NCBI GenBank assembly: GCA_964640195.1
Contig: CAZXIC010000005.1
Span: forward strand, 20,032-84,031
Length of the DNA stretch: 64,000 nt
From: CAZXIC01 sp964640195
Lineage (GTDB): Archaea > Iainarchaeota > Iainarchaeia > Iainarchaeales > GCA-2688035
Reading direction: 5' to 3'
This document shows, in pieces, positions 7,496-15,573 of the stretch (positions are counted from its first letter, which is position 1; each line of letters starts with the position of its first letter). Under the pieces are notes generated by a model, which saw nothing but the letters and a program-made list of their open reading frames with translations, did no database searches and was not told where the DNA came from. A program made the position numbers and the translations under genes.

Positions 7496-7723
7496 ATGCA
7501 AGGCGTGACCACAATCCAGGTCAAAAAAGAAACCCTCAAGGCGCTCAAGAAAGCCAAGGAATACTCAAGGCAGAGTTATGATGAACTAATTATGAGAATG
7601 TCAAAGACCTTCGGCAAAGGGCAAAGGCCCACGCAATACGACCGGTTTCTGCACAAGGTGCAGCAGGCAAAAATGCGTGAACTGTGGGACAACAAGTATG
7701 ACGAGGCGTGGGAACATGCATAA
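7496..7723 (+). CDS. Antitoxin-like protein, ribbon-helix-helix type
   Basis: A 75-residue protein. Residues 5-31 (TTIQVKKETLKALKKAKEY and following) form a DNA-binding ribbon-helix-helix, and a charged tail (RELWDNKYDEAWEHA) would cap the toxin. It overlaps the MazF-like gene by eight bases, the common antitoxin-first order. Together they look like a type II toxin-antitoxin pair that represses its own promoter through the repeats just upstream. Family names (VapB/AbrB-like) cannot be separated by eye. Confidence 0.75.
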   Translation: MQGVTTIQVKKETLKALKKAKEYSRQSYDELIMRMSKTFGKGQRPTQYDRFLHKVQQAKMRELWDNKYDEAWEHA

Positions 7724-8030
7724 GCCCGGAGACGTGATTCTTACCACCATCCAGTTCACTGACACGCTTGAAACAAAAACAAGACCAGGGCTTGTGCTAT
7801 TTGAAGAGTTTGGAAACATTGTCGTGGCAGGTATTACGAGCAACCCGGCAATGCAGGGCATACCACTGACAAAAGAGGAAGGCTCGGTTAAGGACAGCGT
7901 GATAAAACTGAACTACATCTTCACCGTAAGCAGCATGCTTGTGAAGAAAAAGCTGTTCGAATTGACAAGACAAAAAAAGCAGCTTGTTCACAAACAGCTC
8001 AGCAGAAGGCTCGGCGGTCTTGTGCAGTAA
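7716..8030 (+). CDS. MazF/PemK-like endoribonuclease toxin
   Basis: A protein of 104 residues starting MHKPGDVILTTIQFTD. The PemK/MazF fold shows in the G-D-V-I start, TRPGLVLFEE and NIVVAGITSN, where the conserved Arg-Pro and the strand that follows form the RNA-binding face. MazF toxins cut mRNA at short motifs; the specificity here is unknown. It overlaps the antitoxin stop. Confidence 0.8.
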   Translation: MHKPGDVILTTIQFTDTLETKTRPGLVLFEEFGNIVVAGITSNPAMQGIPLTKEEGSVKDSVIKLNYIFTVSSMLVKKKLFELTRQKKQLVHKQLSRRLGGLVQ

Positions 8031-8070
8031 AAATCCCCTTTAAAAACAATTCGTAACTGCAACCACTAAT

Positions 8071-8078
8071 TTTAAATA
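8071..8078 (+). promoter_or_regulatory. TATA box of the pyr operon
   Basis: TTTAAATA is centred 36 bases before the pyrB TTG. With no other strong box across the operon it should drive the whole pyr series with a leader of about ten bases lacking a Shine-Dalgarno site. Confidence 0.5.
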
Positions 8079-8109
8079 CATTATTCAATCCAATTATTGA
8101 CGGGTTTGA

Positions 8110-9039
8110 TTGGCTTTTTCTCTCACTGACATTGTGAGCATATCTGATTTTAGCAGGGCGGACATTGAGGCAGTGTTGAAAAAAAGCGCTGAAATGGAGA
8201 AAACCAAGCCTGGCAGGAAAAGCGCGATTTTAAAGGGAAGGCGGGTTGCATCGCTTTTCTTTGAGCCGAGCACCCGAACCAGGCTGTCCTTTGAAAGCGC
8301 CGTACAGAACCTCGGCGGCGAGGTAATCGGCTTTGCCGAGGCAGGGGTGAGCAGCACAAAAAAAGGCGAGAGCCTCAGCGACACCATAAGGATTGTAAGC
8401 GCCTATTCCGACATTATCGTAATGCGGCACAGTATTGAGGGTTCAGCGAGGAGGGCAGCAGAGGTAAGCGACAAGCCAGTAATAAACGGCGGCGACGGCG
8501 CAAACCAGCACCCTACGCAGACCCTGCTTGACTTGTACACAATCAAGAAAGAGTTCGGGAAAATAGACGGGTTGAGCATCGGCATGCTCGGCGACCTGAA
8601 GTATGGCAGGACAGTGCACAGCCTGATGTATGCACTTGCAAACTTCAGCGGCGTGAGCGTTTACTGCATCGCTCCTGAAAGCCTCAGGATGCCAAAGAAC
8701 ATCATAGACGACAATGCTGAAAGGCTTAAGGTCAGGGAAACCGCCAGGGTGGATGAATTCCTGCCACTACTTGACGTGCTATACGCCACAAGAATCCAGA
8801 AGGAGCGCTTTGTGGACGAGTTCGAGTACGAGCAGATAAAAAACATCTTCATCCTCGGAAAAGAGGTTCTGCATGGGGTGAAAAAGGGCTTCAGGATAAT
8901 GCACCCCCTGCCGAGGGTCAACGAAATAAAGCCAGAGCTTGACGACACAGAGGCAGCGCTTTACTTCGAGCAGGCAAGGAACGGAGTGCCTGTGAGGGAA
9001 GCCCTACTTGCAATGCTGCGGGATGTGAAGAAGAAATGA
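8110..9039 (+). CDS. pyrB: Aspartate carbamoyltransferase catalytic chain
   Basis: About 309 residues; it condenses carbamoyl phosphate and aspartate, the first committed step to UMP. FFEPSTRTRLSFE (PSTRT at 53-57) binds carbamoyl phosphate, HPTQTLLD is the second phosphate motif, and HPLPRVNEI is the aspartate-side loop. An in-frame stop sits directly before the TTG at 8110, so that or a GTG further in must be the start; TTG aligns best. It overlaps pyrI by ATGA. Confidence 0.96.
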   Translation: MAFSLTDIVSISDFSRADIEAVLKKSAEMEKTKPGRKSAILKGRRVASLFFEPSTRTRLSFESAVQNLGGEVIGFAEAGVSSTKKGESLSDTIRIVSAYSDIIVMRHSIEGSARRAAEVSDKPVINGGDGANQHPTQTLLDLYTIKKEFGKIDGLSIGMLGDLKYGRTVHSLMYALANFSGVSVYCIAPESLRMPKNIIDDNAERLKVRETARVDEFLPLLDVLYATRIQKERFVDEFEYEQIKNIFILGKEVLHGVKKGFRIMHPLPRVNEIKPELDDTEAALYFEQARNGVPVREALLAMLRDVKKK

Positions 9040-9494
9040 AACGCGATGACATGAGGCTTATTCCACTTTCCAATGGGACAGCGCTTGACCACCTGCCTGT
9101 CGGCACTGCGCTGAAAATCGTTGAGATTATCGGCTTGGACAAGGCAAAGGAAGCGGTAACTGTCGCAATCAACACCGAAAGCAAGAGAATGGGGAGGAAG
9201 GACCTCGTCTTCATTGAGGGGAAGGAGCTCAGCGGGGAGGAAATAAGCAAGATTGGGCTGATTGCCGAAGGCGCAACCCTGAACGTGATAAAGAACAGCG
9301 AGGTGAAGAGAAAGGAAAAGATAAAAATGCCGAGCCACGCCGACGGCTTAATCAAATGCCTCAACCCAAAGTGCATTACTGCCATTGAAGGGCTGCCAAG
9401 CAAGTTCAGGATAAGGAAGAGCCCCTTGCGGGCGCGCTGCGCTTACTGCGAAAAGGAAATGAGCGAAAAAGACATTCTGAACGCGCTCGCATAA
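9036..9494 (+). CDS. pyrI: Aspartate carbamoyltransferase regulatory chain
   Basis: A 152-residue allosteric subunit. The N-terminal nucleotide-binding domain runs from LIPLSNGTALDHLPVG to about residue 100; the C-terminal zinc domain has CLNPKC (Cys-x4-Cys) and CAYC (Cys-x2-Cys), the four zinc ligands that dock on PyrB. With PyrB it should form the feedback-regulated holoenzyme. The start codon overlaps the pyrB stop. Confidence 0.96.
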   Translation: MKRDDMRLIPLSNGTALDHLPVGTALKIVEIIGLDKAKEAVTVAINTESKRMGRKDLVFIEGKELSGEEISKIGLIAEGATLNVIKNSEVKRKEKIKMPSHADGLIKCLNPKCITAIEGLPSKFRIRKSPLRARCAYCEKEMSEKDILNALA

Positions 9495-9506
9495 TTCACC
9501 AAATAG

Positions 9507-10427
9507 GTGCTAGAAGTGCTTGAAACCAGTTTTGCAGGCGTAAAATTAAGCAACCCAACTGTTTTGGCATCCGGCATCCTGGGAACAAGCGCTGGGCTGC
9601 TCCTGCGCGTCTTTGAAGAGGGCGGGGCAGGCGCTGTGACAACCAAGAGCATCGGCCCATGCGAAAAGGACGGCTACGCAAACCCCACTGTTGTTGAATG
9701 GGAGCACGGGCTGATTAACGCTGTTGGCTTGCCATCGCCAGGCTACAAGAATTTGGGGAAGGAATTGTCCGAACTGCAGGAATGCGGCATCCCGGTGGTT
9801 GCGTCAATCTACGCGCACAGCGTTGAAGAATACGCTGAAATAGCGCATGGCATCGCACCTTTCAAGCCCGCGATTATTGAACTGAACATGAGCTGCCCGC
9901 ACAGCAGGGGCGAGGGGCAGGCATTCGGGCTTGACGAAGGAATTGCATCAGAGGTTGTAAAAGCCGTGAAAAAGGCTGCAGGCGGCATTCCCATAATGCC
10001 GAAGCTCACAGCCCAGGCATTGGACATTGCGGCAATAGCAAGCGCATGCGAGAAGGCAGGTGCTGACGCAGTCTGCGCAATCAACTCCCTTGGGCCAGGA
10101 ATGCTGATTAACGCTGAGGCAAGGAAGCCTGTCCTTGCGAACAAATTCGGCGGTCTGAGCGGCCCTGCGATAAAGCCCGTAGCACTTCGCTGTGTTTACC
10201 AGATATACGAAAGGGTCAGGATTCCGATTCTTGGCCTGGGCGGAATCAGTTCCGGCAGGGACGCAATAGAGTTCGTGCAGGCAGGAGCGACCGCTGTCGG
10301 GATCGGCTCTGCTGTTCATTATCATGGAATCGGCGTCTTCAAAAAAGTCTGCGGTGAAATGCAGCAGTGGATGCAAAAGAACAAAGTAAAGAGCCTTGAA
10401 GAGATACGGGGCGCGGCGCATGGCTAA
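9507..10427 (+). CDS. pyrD: Dihydroorotate dehydrogenase, class 1B catalytic subunit
   Basis: A 306-residue FMN-dependent TIM barrel oxidising dihydroorotate to orotate. The active-site loop NMSCPHSRGEGQAFG carries the catalytic Cys of class 1B enzymes; LGLGGISSGRDAIEF and VGIGSAV bind FMN phosphate. PyrK (11070) in the same operon provides the NAD-linked electron path. The start is GTG at 9507, twelve bases after pyrI; a GTG three codons later is possible. Confidence 0.95.
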   Translation: MLEVLETSFAGVKLSNPTVLASGILGTSAGLLLRVFEEGGAGAVTTKSIGPCEKDGYANPTVVEWEHGLINAVGLPSPGYKNLGKELSELQECGIPVVASIYAHSVEEYAEIAHGIAPFKPAIIELNMSCPHSRGEGQAFGLDEGIASEVVKAVKKAAGGIPIMPKLTAQALDIAAIASACEKAGADAVCAINSLGPGMLINAEARKPVLANKFGGLSGPAIKPVALRCVYQIYERVRIPILGLGGISSGRDAIEFVQAGATAVGIGSAVHYHGIGVFKKVCGEMQQWMQKNKVKSLEEIRGAAHG

Positions 10428-11073
10428 AATTGGGGTTAAAAAGTCTCCACTAATAAAAAAATTCAGAAGCAGGACTGTGCTGGCACGCTCTGTCGGGGAA
10501 ATGATTAGGGAAATGAAACTGGATTCCCTGGCTGATAGCATTATAGCGGATTACGGCTTGGCTGCGTCGCAGGGCGGGAGGCAAATCCTGAAGCTTGCGC
10601 TGCAGAGGGCTTTTCTGAAGGGCTTATGGGGATATGGAAAACGGGGTGAAATCGCAGGGCCGAACGAAAGGGCTGTACTCGGTCTTATTGGAAACGCTGA
10701 AACAATCAGGGGGGGCATTTGGGCTGGCTTCAGCAGGCCAATCAAGGTTGCGGACGCTGCAAAGCTATACAGTGCTGTTTTGAAAATAGCGCAAAAAGCG
10801 AAGATTGCATTCGGGGGGCGCCACAAGAAATACCTGCAATTGTTGGAAGCAATTGAGAAAAAGGCAAAAGAAAATGCTGCCGGCATAAAAACAGAAATGG
10901 TCAAAAGCTCAGGAGGGCATATAGTTGCAATAAACGAGAAAGAACTGCTGTGGATTGCACAGCAAGGCGAAAGCGTGATTAAAATGCTCTCGGAGAAACT
11001 GCCCGCTGATTCAAGAACAGGCCTGGCGTTAGTTGAAAAAATTGTTAAGGCAAAGCTGGGTGGAAAAAGATGA
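10420..11073 (+). CDS. Unknown 217-residue protein inside the pyr operon
   Basis: I do not recognise this protein. It starts MAKIGVKKSPLIKKF, is basic and looks mostly helical, with a Gly-rich stretch GLWGYGKRGEIAGPNERAVLG and QKAKIAFGGRHKKYLQLLEAIEKK in the middle. There are no membrane segments, metal motifs or nucleotide loops that I can see. It overlaps pyrD by eight bases and pyrK by four, so it is co-translated between the two subunits of dihydroorotate dehydrogenase. A role in that complex or in operon control is a guess from position only. Its codon use resembles its neighbours. Confidence 0.85.
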   Translation: MAKIGVKKSPLIKKFRSRTVLARSVGEMIREMKLDSLADSIIADYGLAASQGGRQILKLALQRAFLKGLWGYGKRGEIAGPNERAVLGLIGNAETIRGGIWAGFSRPIKVADAAKLYSAVLKIAQKAKIAFGGRHKKYLQLLEAIEKKAKENAAGIKTEMVKSSGGHIVAINEKELLWIAQQGESVIKMLSEKLPADSRTGLALVEKIVKAKLGGKR

Positions 11074-11882
11074 CTGAAAGTCCAACAGTTGTTAGAATCA
11101 AAAAAATAGTCCAGGAAACCCCGAGCATCAAGACATTCTATTTAGATTATCCTATGCGCGCAGAGCCTGGGCAGTTTGCAATGGTTTGGCTGCCGGGCAT
11201 TGACGAAAAGCCGTTCACGCTGACAGCACAGGGAAAAGAATGCGCGGTAACAGTGCAGCAAAAAGGGAAGTTCACAAAAAAACTTTTTGCGCTCAGGGAA
11301 GGAAACACGCTCGGCATACGCGGACCTTATGGAAAGGGCTTTGATGTAAAGGGCATACGAAAAGCCTGCATCGTTGCAGGCGGGTGCGGCGCTGCGCCAG
11401 TTGTCATGCTTGCGGAGCAGATGAACTTGAAAGGCGTTAAGGCAGCGGTTGTTCTGGGCGCAAAAACAGGAAAGGAATGCCTCTTCACCAAGCGCCTTGG
11501 AAAAACAACAAAGAACTTATACATAACTACGGATGATGGCACCCTGGGTGAGAAGGGATTCACAACAGACACCTTGGAAAGGCTGCTGCCGAAAGAAAAA
11601 TTTGACTGCGTTTTCGGATGCGGACCTGAAGCTATGCTCAAGCGTGTTTTTGAGCTGTGCGAAAAGCACAAAGCAAAATGCCAGCTGAACCTTGAGAGGT
11701 ACATGAGGTGCGGCTTTGGCACCTGCGGCAGCTGCGCAATCGGCAAGTTCCTGGTGTGCAAGGACGGCCCTGTTTTCAGGAGCGAGCAGCTGAGGTTAAT
11801 GCCCGGCTTCGGAAAAACTGCGATGCTCAAATGCGGTAGGGAGGCTTCAATTAAGGAATTTGCTGGATGGGGGCAGCCCTAA
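11070..11882 (+). CDS. pyrK: Dihydroorotate dehydrogenase electron-transfer subunit
   Basis: A 270-residue ferredoxin-reductase-type protein. The FAD-binding barrel is residues 1-95 (AEPGQFAMVWLPG, KPFTLT), the NAD-binding domain follows (VAGGCGAAPVVMLAE), and Cys214, 219, 222 and 230 (RCGFGTCGSC plus VC) hold a 2Fe-2S cluster. It passes electrons from PyrD FMN to NAD. It overlaps the unknown gene upstream by four bases and pyrC by one (TAATG). Confidence 0.95.
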   Translation: MTESPTVVRIKKIVQETPSIKTFYLDYPMRAEPGQFAMVWLPGIDEKPFTLTAQGKECAVTVQQKGKFTKKLFALREGNTLGIRGPYGKGFDVKGIRKACIVAGGCGAAPVVMLAEQMNLKGVKAAVVLGAKTGKECLFTKRLGKTTKNLYITTDDGTLGEKGFTTDTLERLLPKEKFDCVFGCGPEAMLKRVFELCEKHKAKCQLNLERYMRCGFGTCGSCAIGKFLVCKDGPVFRSEQLRLMPGFGKTAMLKCGREASIKEFAGWGQP

Positions 11883-13186
11883 TGGATATTGCGCTGGAAA
11901 ATGCCCTTGTTTTCCTGGGCGGAAAAGTGCAGCCGAAAAGCGTGCTGTTGCAGGATGGCAAGATTGCCGCTATTGAGGGCAGCGTTGACGCAGTAAATAG
12001 GATTGACTGCAGGGGCTTGGTGCTGCTGCCCGGGCTGGTTGACGCACATGTCCACTTCAGGATTCCAGGTGCAGCGCAAAAGGAAGACTGGTCAACCGGG
12101 AGCAGGGCTGCTGCTGCAGGCGGCGTAACCACTGTTTTTGACATGCCGAACAACAATCCAAGCTGCACAACTCAGAGGGAGCTGGACTTAAAGAGGAAGG
12201 TTGCAGAATCGGACAGTGTGTGCAATTTCGCTTTCCACTTTGGTGCGAGCAACGACAACATGCAGCAACTTGAAACAGTTAAAGGGACAGGCTCTTTCAA
12301 GGTTTTTATGGGAAGCAGCACAGGCACGCTGCTTATAACCGATGAAAAAATTCTGCGCAGGGTTTTTTCAATCGCAAAAAAACGCAACTTTGTTGTTCTG
12401 GTCCACGCAGAGGACGAGGGCACGATAAGGAAGAATAGCGAAGCCGCAAAGAAAAAGGGCTGGAACCATGCGCGTTATCATTCAAAAATCAGGACATGCG
12501 AGGTAGAGGCAAAAGCAATTGAAAGGGCACTGAAGCTGCAGGCTGAGGTTGGGAACAGGCTGCACATCTGCCACGTAAGCAGCGCGCAGGGGCTTGAGCT
12601 AATCAGGGAAGCCAAGCAAGGCAGTGCTGGAATTTCATGCGAGGTCACTCCCCATCATTTGTTCCTCTCCCAAGAGGCAACGGAAGAGCTGGGCAATTTC
12701 GCGAAAATGAACCCTAGCCTGAAAACAAGCAGTGATGTTAAAGCGCTCTGGAAAGGAATCAGCAATGGCACGGTTGACATTATTGCTACAGACCATGCGC
12801 CGCACACGAAAGAGGAAAAGGAAAAGCAATACTGGGAGGCACCGAGCGGTGTTCCCGGCATTGAAACAATGCTGCCCCTGCTGCTTGATGCTGTTAACAG
12901 GGAGAGGATTGAACTGCAAAAAATAGTGGAATTGTGCTGCTCAAGCCCTGCAAAGATTTTTGGCCTGCCATGCAGCGGGGAAATAAAAATCGGCAACAGT
13001 GCCGACCTTGCGCTGGTTGACCTTGAAAGCGAGCAAACAATAAAAAATGGTCGGCTTTTTACTAAATGCAACTGGAGCCCTTTCGCCACTTGGAAACTGC
13101 GGGGCTGCGTTGAAAGAACCTTTGTTTTGGGGGGAGAGGTTTTTAGCAATGAATCCGAAGGAAGGGCTGTGCAACCAGCTGTTTGA
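11882..13186 (+). CDS. pyrC: Dihydroorotase
   Basis: A 434-residue amidohydrolase that closes carbamoyl aspartate to dihydroorotate. Metal ligands are His56 and His58 (DAHVHF), His175 (LVHAED), His231 (CHVSS) and Asp304 (ATDHAPH); Lys140 in SFKVFMGSST may be the carbamylated lysine. ATG at 11882 is chosen because it overlaps the pyrK stop; the upstream in-frame ATG would lie inside pyrK. Its 3' end overlaps pyrE by 38 bases in another frame. Confidence 0.94.
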   Translation: MDIALENALVFLGGKVQPKSVLLQDGKIAAIEGSVDAVNRIDCRGLVLLPGLVDAHVHFRIPGAAQKEDWSTGSRAAAAGGVTTVFDMPNNNPSCTTQRELDLKRKVAESDSVCNFAFHFGASNDNMQQLETVKGTGSFKVFMGSSTGTLLITDEKILRRVFSIAKKRNFVVLVHAEDEGTIRKNSEAAKKKGWNHARYHSKIRTCEVEAKAIERALKLQAEVGNRLHICHVSSAQGLELIREAKQGSAGISCEVTPHHLFLSQEATEELGNFAKMNPSLKTSSDVKALWKGISNGTVDIIATDHAPHTKEEKEKQYWEAPSGVPGIETMLPLLLDAVNRERIELQKIVELCCSSPAKIFGLPCSGEIKIGNSADLALVDLESEQTIKNGRLFTKCNWSPFATWKLRGCVERTFVLGGEVFSNESEGRAVQPAV

Positions 13187-13781
13187 GATTGGCGCGGTAA
13201 AATTCGGCTGCTTCACCTTGAAGAGCGGGCTGCTCAGTCCAATTTACATTGATTTGAGGGTGCTGGTCTCGCATCCAAGCGTTCTGAGGAAGGTTGCGTC
13301 AGAGCTGATTAAAGTCACAAAGCCCCTGCGCTTTGACAGGATTGCAGGAATTCCCTATGCCGCGATTTCAATCGCAACCGCTGTTTCGCTGCAGGCAGAC
13401 TATCCAATGGTTTACCCTAGGAAGGAGCAGAAAGGATATGGAACAAAGAGAGCAATCGAGGGGGAATTCAAGCAGGGCGAAACTGTTCTGGTTTACGATG
13501 ACCTTATCACGACAGGCGCAAGCAAGTTTGAAGCCATCGCCCCCTTGGAGGAAGCTGGCTTGAAAATAAAAGACATTGTGGTTTTGGTTGACAGGCAGCA
13601 GGGCGGAAAGCAGGACCTGGAAGCAAAGGGCTATGCCCTACACTCGGTTTTTACGATAGGCTGGATCCTGGAAACCCTGCTCAGGGGCAAAAAAATTTCC
13701 CAGCAGCAGTTTGATTCAATCAAGGAATACTTCGCAAGCCCTGAGCAGTGGAGCAAGAAGCACGAGAGTGAGGGGCAATGA
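13149..13781 (+). CDS. pyrE: Orotate phosphoribosyltransferase
   Basis: A 210-residue type I phosphoribosyltransferase making OMP from orotate and PRPP. KFGCFTLKSGLLSPIYIDLR binds orotate, PRKEQKGYGTKRAIEG is the flexible loop and VLVYDDLITTGAS the PRPP motif. ATG at 13149 gives the family-typical length; the 38-base overlap with pyrC is longer than other junctions in the operon. It overlaps pyrF by four bases. Confidence 0.95.
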   Translation: MNPKEGLCNQLFEIGAVKFGCFTLKSGLLSPIYIDLRVLVSHPSVLRKVASELIKVTKPLRFDRIAGIPYAAISIATAVSLQADYPMVYPRKEQKGYGTKRAIEGEFKQGETVLVYDDLITTGASKFEAIAPLEEAGLKIKDIVVLVDRQQGGKQDLEAKGYALHSVFTIGWILETLLRGKKISQQQFDSIKEYFASPEQWSKKHESEGQ

Positions 13782-14638
13782 ATTACAGCGAGCTGTTGCT
13801 GAACAGCGCAGAAAAATTCAGTTCAATTGTCTGCATGGGAGCAGACCCAGTGATTGAAAGGATTCCCATAAAAGAAAAGGATGTTGAGAAAAAGATTGCA
13901 AAATTCTATTCGGAGATAATTGACGCAGCGGTTGCAGAGAACGCTGTTCCCGGCACCGTGAAGCCGAATTACGCTTTTTACGCCCAGTACGGCTTTCCAG
14001 GCCTGCGGGCGCTGAAAACAGTCTGCGGGCTTGCCAGGGAAAAGGGCATTCCCTTGGTCCTTGACGCAAAGAGGGGAGACATTGGCAAGACAAACGCCGC
14101 TTATGCCAGGGAGGCGTTTGAATTCTGGCAAGCAGACTGCGTTACGCTCAGCCCGTTCCTGGGCAGTGACAGCGTTGAGCCGTTCGTGCAGCAGTGCGAG
14201 CAGAAGGGAAAAGGTGTTTACCTGCTGAACAGGACAAGCAATCCCGGGGCTGCAGAGATACAGAACCTTGTCTGCAGCGGAAAGGAATTCTATTCTATCA
14301 TTTCCGAAAAAATCGTTGAATGGGGCGCGAAAGCGCATGGAAATGTCGGTGCTGTCGTTGGCGCAACATCAATTGCAGAGTTTGAAAAAATCGCCTCCTT
14401 TTTCGCTGAAAGCGGTGCAAAAGTGCCCATGCTGATTCCCGGGGTTGGAGCGCAGGGCGGCAGCGCAGCAGAGGTTGCTGATGCGATGCGGAAAGCAGGC
14501 TATGAGCTGCGCTTAGCGCGCATTAATTCAAGCAGCGGCATCAACTACGCTTTTGAGAAGCAGGAAACAGAAGATTTCGCAGGCGCTGCAGTGAAAGCGA
14601 TAAAAGAACTGAACAGGGAAATCGGCTCACTGAAGTGA
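13778..14638 (+). CDS. pyrF: Orotidine 5'-phosphate decarboxylase, long (type 2) form
   Basis: A 286-residue barrel enzyme making UMP. The catalytic Asp/Lys signature is VLDAKRGDIGKTN; GVGAQGG closes the phosphate site. The length and signature match the ~280-residue group seen in mycobacteria and some archaea rather than the ~220-residue archaeal form. ATGA overlap with pyrE. Confidence 0.94.
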   Translation: MNYSELLLNSAEKFSSIVCMGADPVIERIPIKEKDVEKKIAKFYSEIIDAAVAENAVPGTVKPNYAFYAQYGFPGLRALKTVCGLAREKGIPLVLDAKRGDIGKTNAAYAREAFEFWQADCVTLSPFLGSDSVEPFVQQCEQKGKGVYLLNRTSNPGAAEIQNLVCSGKEFYSIISEKIVEWGAKAHGNVGAVVGATSIAEFEKIASFFAESGAKVPMLIPGVGAQGGSAAEVADAMRKAGYELRLARINSSSGINYAFEKQETEDFAGAAVKAIKELNREIGSLK

Positions 14639-15180
14639 TTCCCGTGAAACTGAAAATCGGCGTGATGGGCGGCGCAGGCGGCACTCACACAAAAGAGCTG
14701 CTGGAAAAGGCAGCCCTTGTTGGAAAAGCAATCGCCGAAAGCAACTGTACTCTTTTTTACGGCGCAACAATCGGCCTGCCGCTGGAAGCGGCAAGGGCTG
14801 CAAAGGAAGCCGGCGCAACAGTTGTTGGAGTTAGCCCTGCTGCAAACGAAAAAGAGCACACAGAGGAATACCGCCTTCCAACCGAACCGTGCGATGCTGT
14901 TATTTTCACTGGCTACGGATTTCCCGGCAGGAATGTCATTCTTGTAAGAAGCTGCGACGCGATTGTAATAATCGGCGGCAGAATCGGGACAATGAGCGAG
15001 TTTGCGGTTGCCTACGCAGAGCAGAGGCCGATTGGCGTTCTGCAGGGCAGCGGCGGATTTGCAGGCAAGGTGCAGGAAATTGAAAGAGATGTCCTAAAAG
15101 GGGAGATGCCAACTCAAATCGTCTTTGACGCAGAGCCGAAAAAGCTGGTTGAAAAGCTGCTGCAGGCGCTGCGAAAGTGA
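14635..15180 (+). CDS. LOG-family (SLOG) nucleotide-binding protein
   Basis: A 181-residue Rossmann-like protein of the lysine-decarboxylase-like/LOG group. VMGGAGGTHTKELLEKA and VIIGGRIGTMSEFAVAYAE, the latter a GGxGTxxE motif, mark the nucleotide site. Relatives cleave nucleotide 5'-monophosphates at the N-glycosidic bond or sense nucleotides, which suits the end of a pyr operon. The GTG at 14635 overlaps the pyrF stop; a GTG at 14644 is an alternative. Confidence 0.75.
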   Translation: MIPVKLKIGVMGGAGGTHTKELLEKAALVGKAIAESNCTLFYGATIGLPLEAARAAKEAGATVVGVSPAANEKEHTEEYRLPTEPCDAVIFTGYGFPGRNVILVRSCDAIVIIGGRIGTMSEFAVAYAEQRPIGVLQGSGGFAGKVQEIERDVLKGEMPTQIVFDAEPKKLVEKLLQALRK

Positions 15181-15185
15181 TTTGA

Positions 15186-15506
15186 ATGGCAGGAAACAAA
15201 GTCCGGTGGGGCAAATTTGGCAGGATAGTAGTAAGTGCTATTGTGGTTATCGTTGGAGTCTTTTTTATGTTCTTTCGTTTAGAACAGATTAAAGATAATG
15301 CCATAGCACTTGCTGTAGGCGCTTCCTTCACTGGAAGTTTCATCTTCTGGTTTGTAGTATTCCTTATGTACCAAAAGCGCACCGATACTTATTTGCTAAA
15401 TAAACTTGAAGCTATTGAACAAGAAATAAAACAAATGTCCAAGGAGTTAAACCACAAGCCAAAAACAAAAAAATCAGAAATTGAAACCAAAAAGAAAGGG
15501 AATTGA
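15186..15506 (+). CDS. Small two-helix membrane protein of unknown function
   Basis: A 106-residue protein with two predicted membrane helices (FGRIVVSAIVVIVGVFFMFF and a second at about 42-62) and a charged coiled-coil-like tail (LNKLEAIEQEIKQMSKELN) ending Lys-rich. The coding sequence is visibly AT-richer than the pyr genes, which suggests a later arrival. It follows the LOG gene by five bases. I cannot assign a function. Confidence 0.7.
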   Translation: MAGNKVRWGKFGRIVVSAIVVIVGVFFMFFRLEQIKDNAIALAVGASFTGSFIFWFVVFLMYQKRTDTYLLNKLEAIEQEIKQMSKELNHKPKTKKSEIETKKKGN

Positions 15507-15573
15507 ACGAACAGTTTATTCCTTCCGTAACTTTATTATACTGCTTTTCACTTCTCTTATTCTGGAGATTTTT

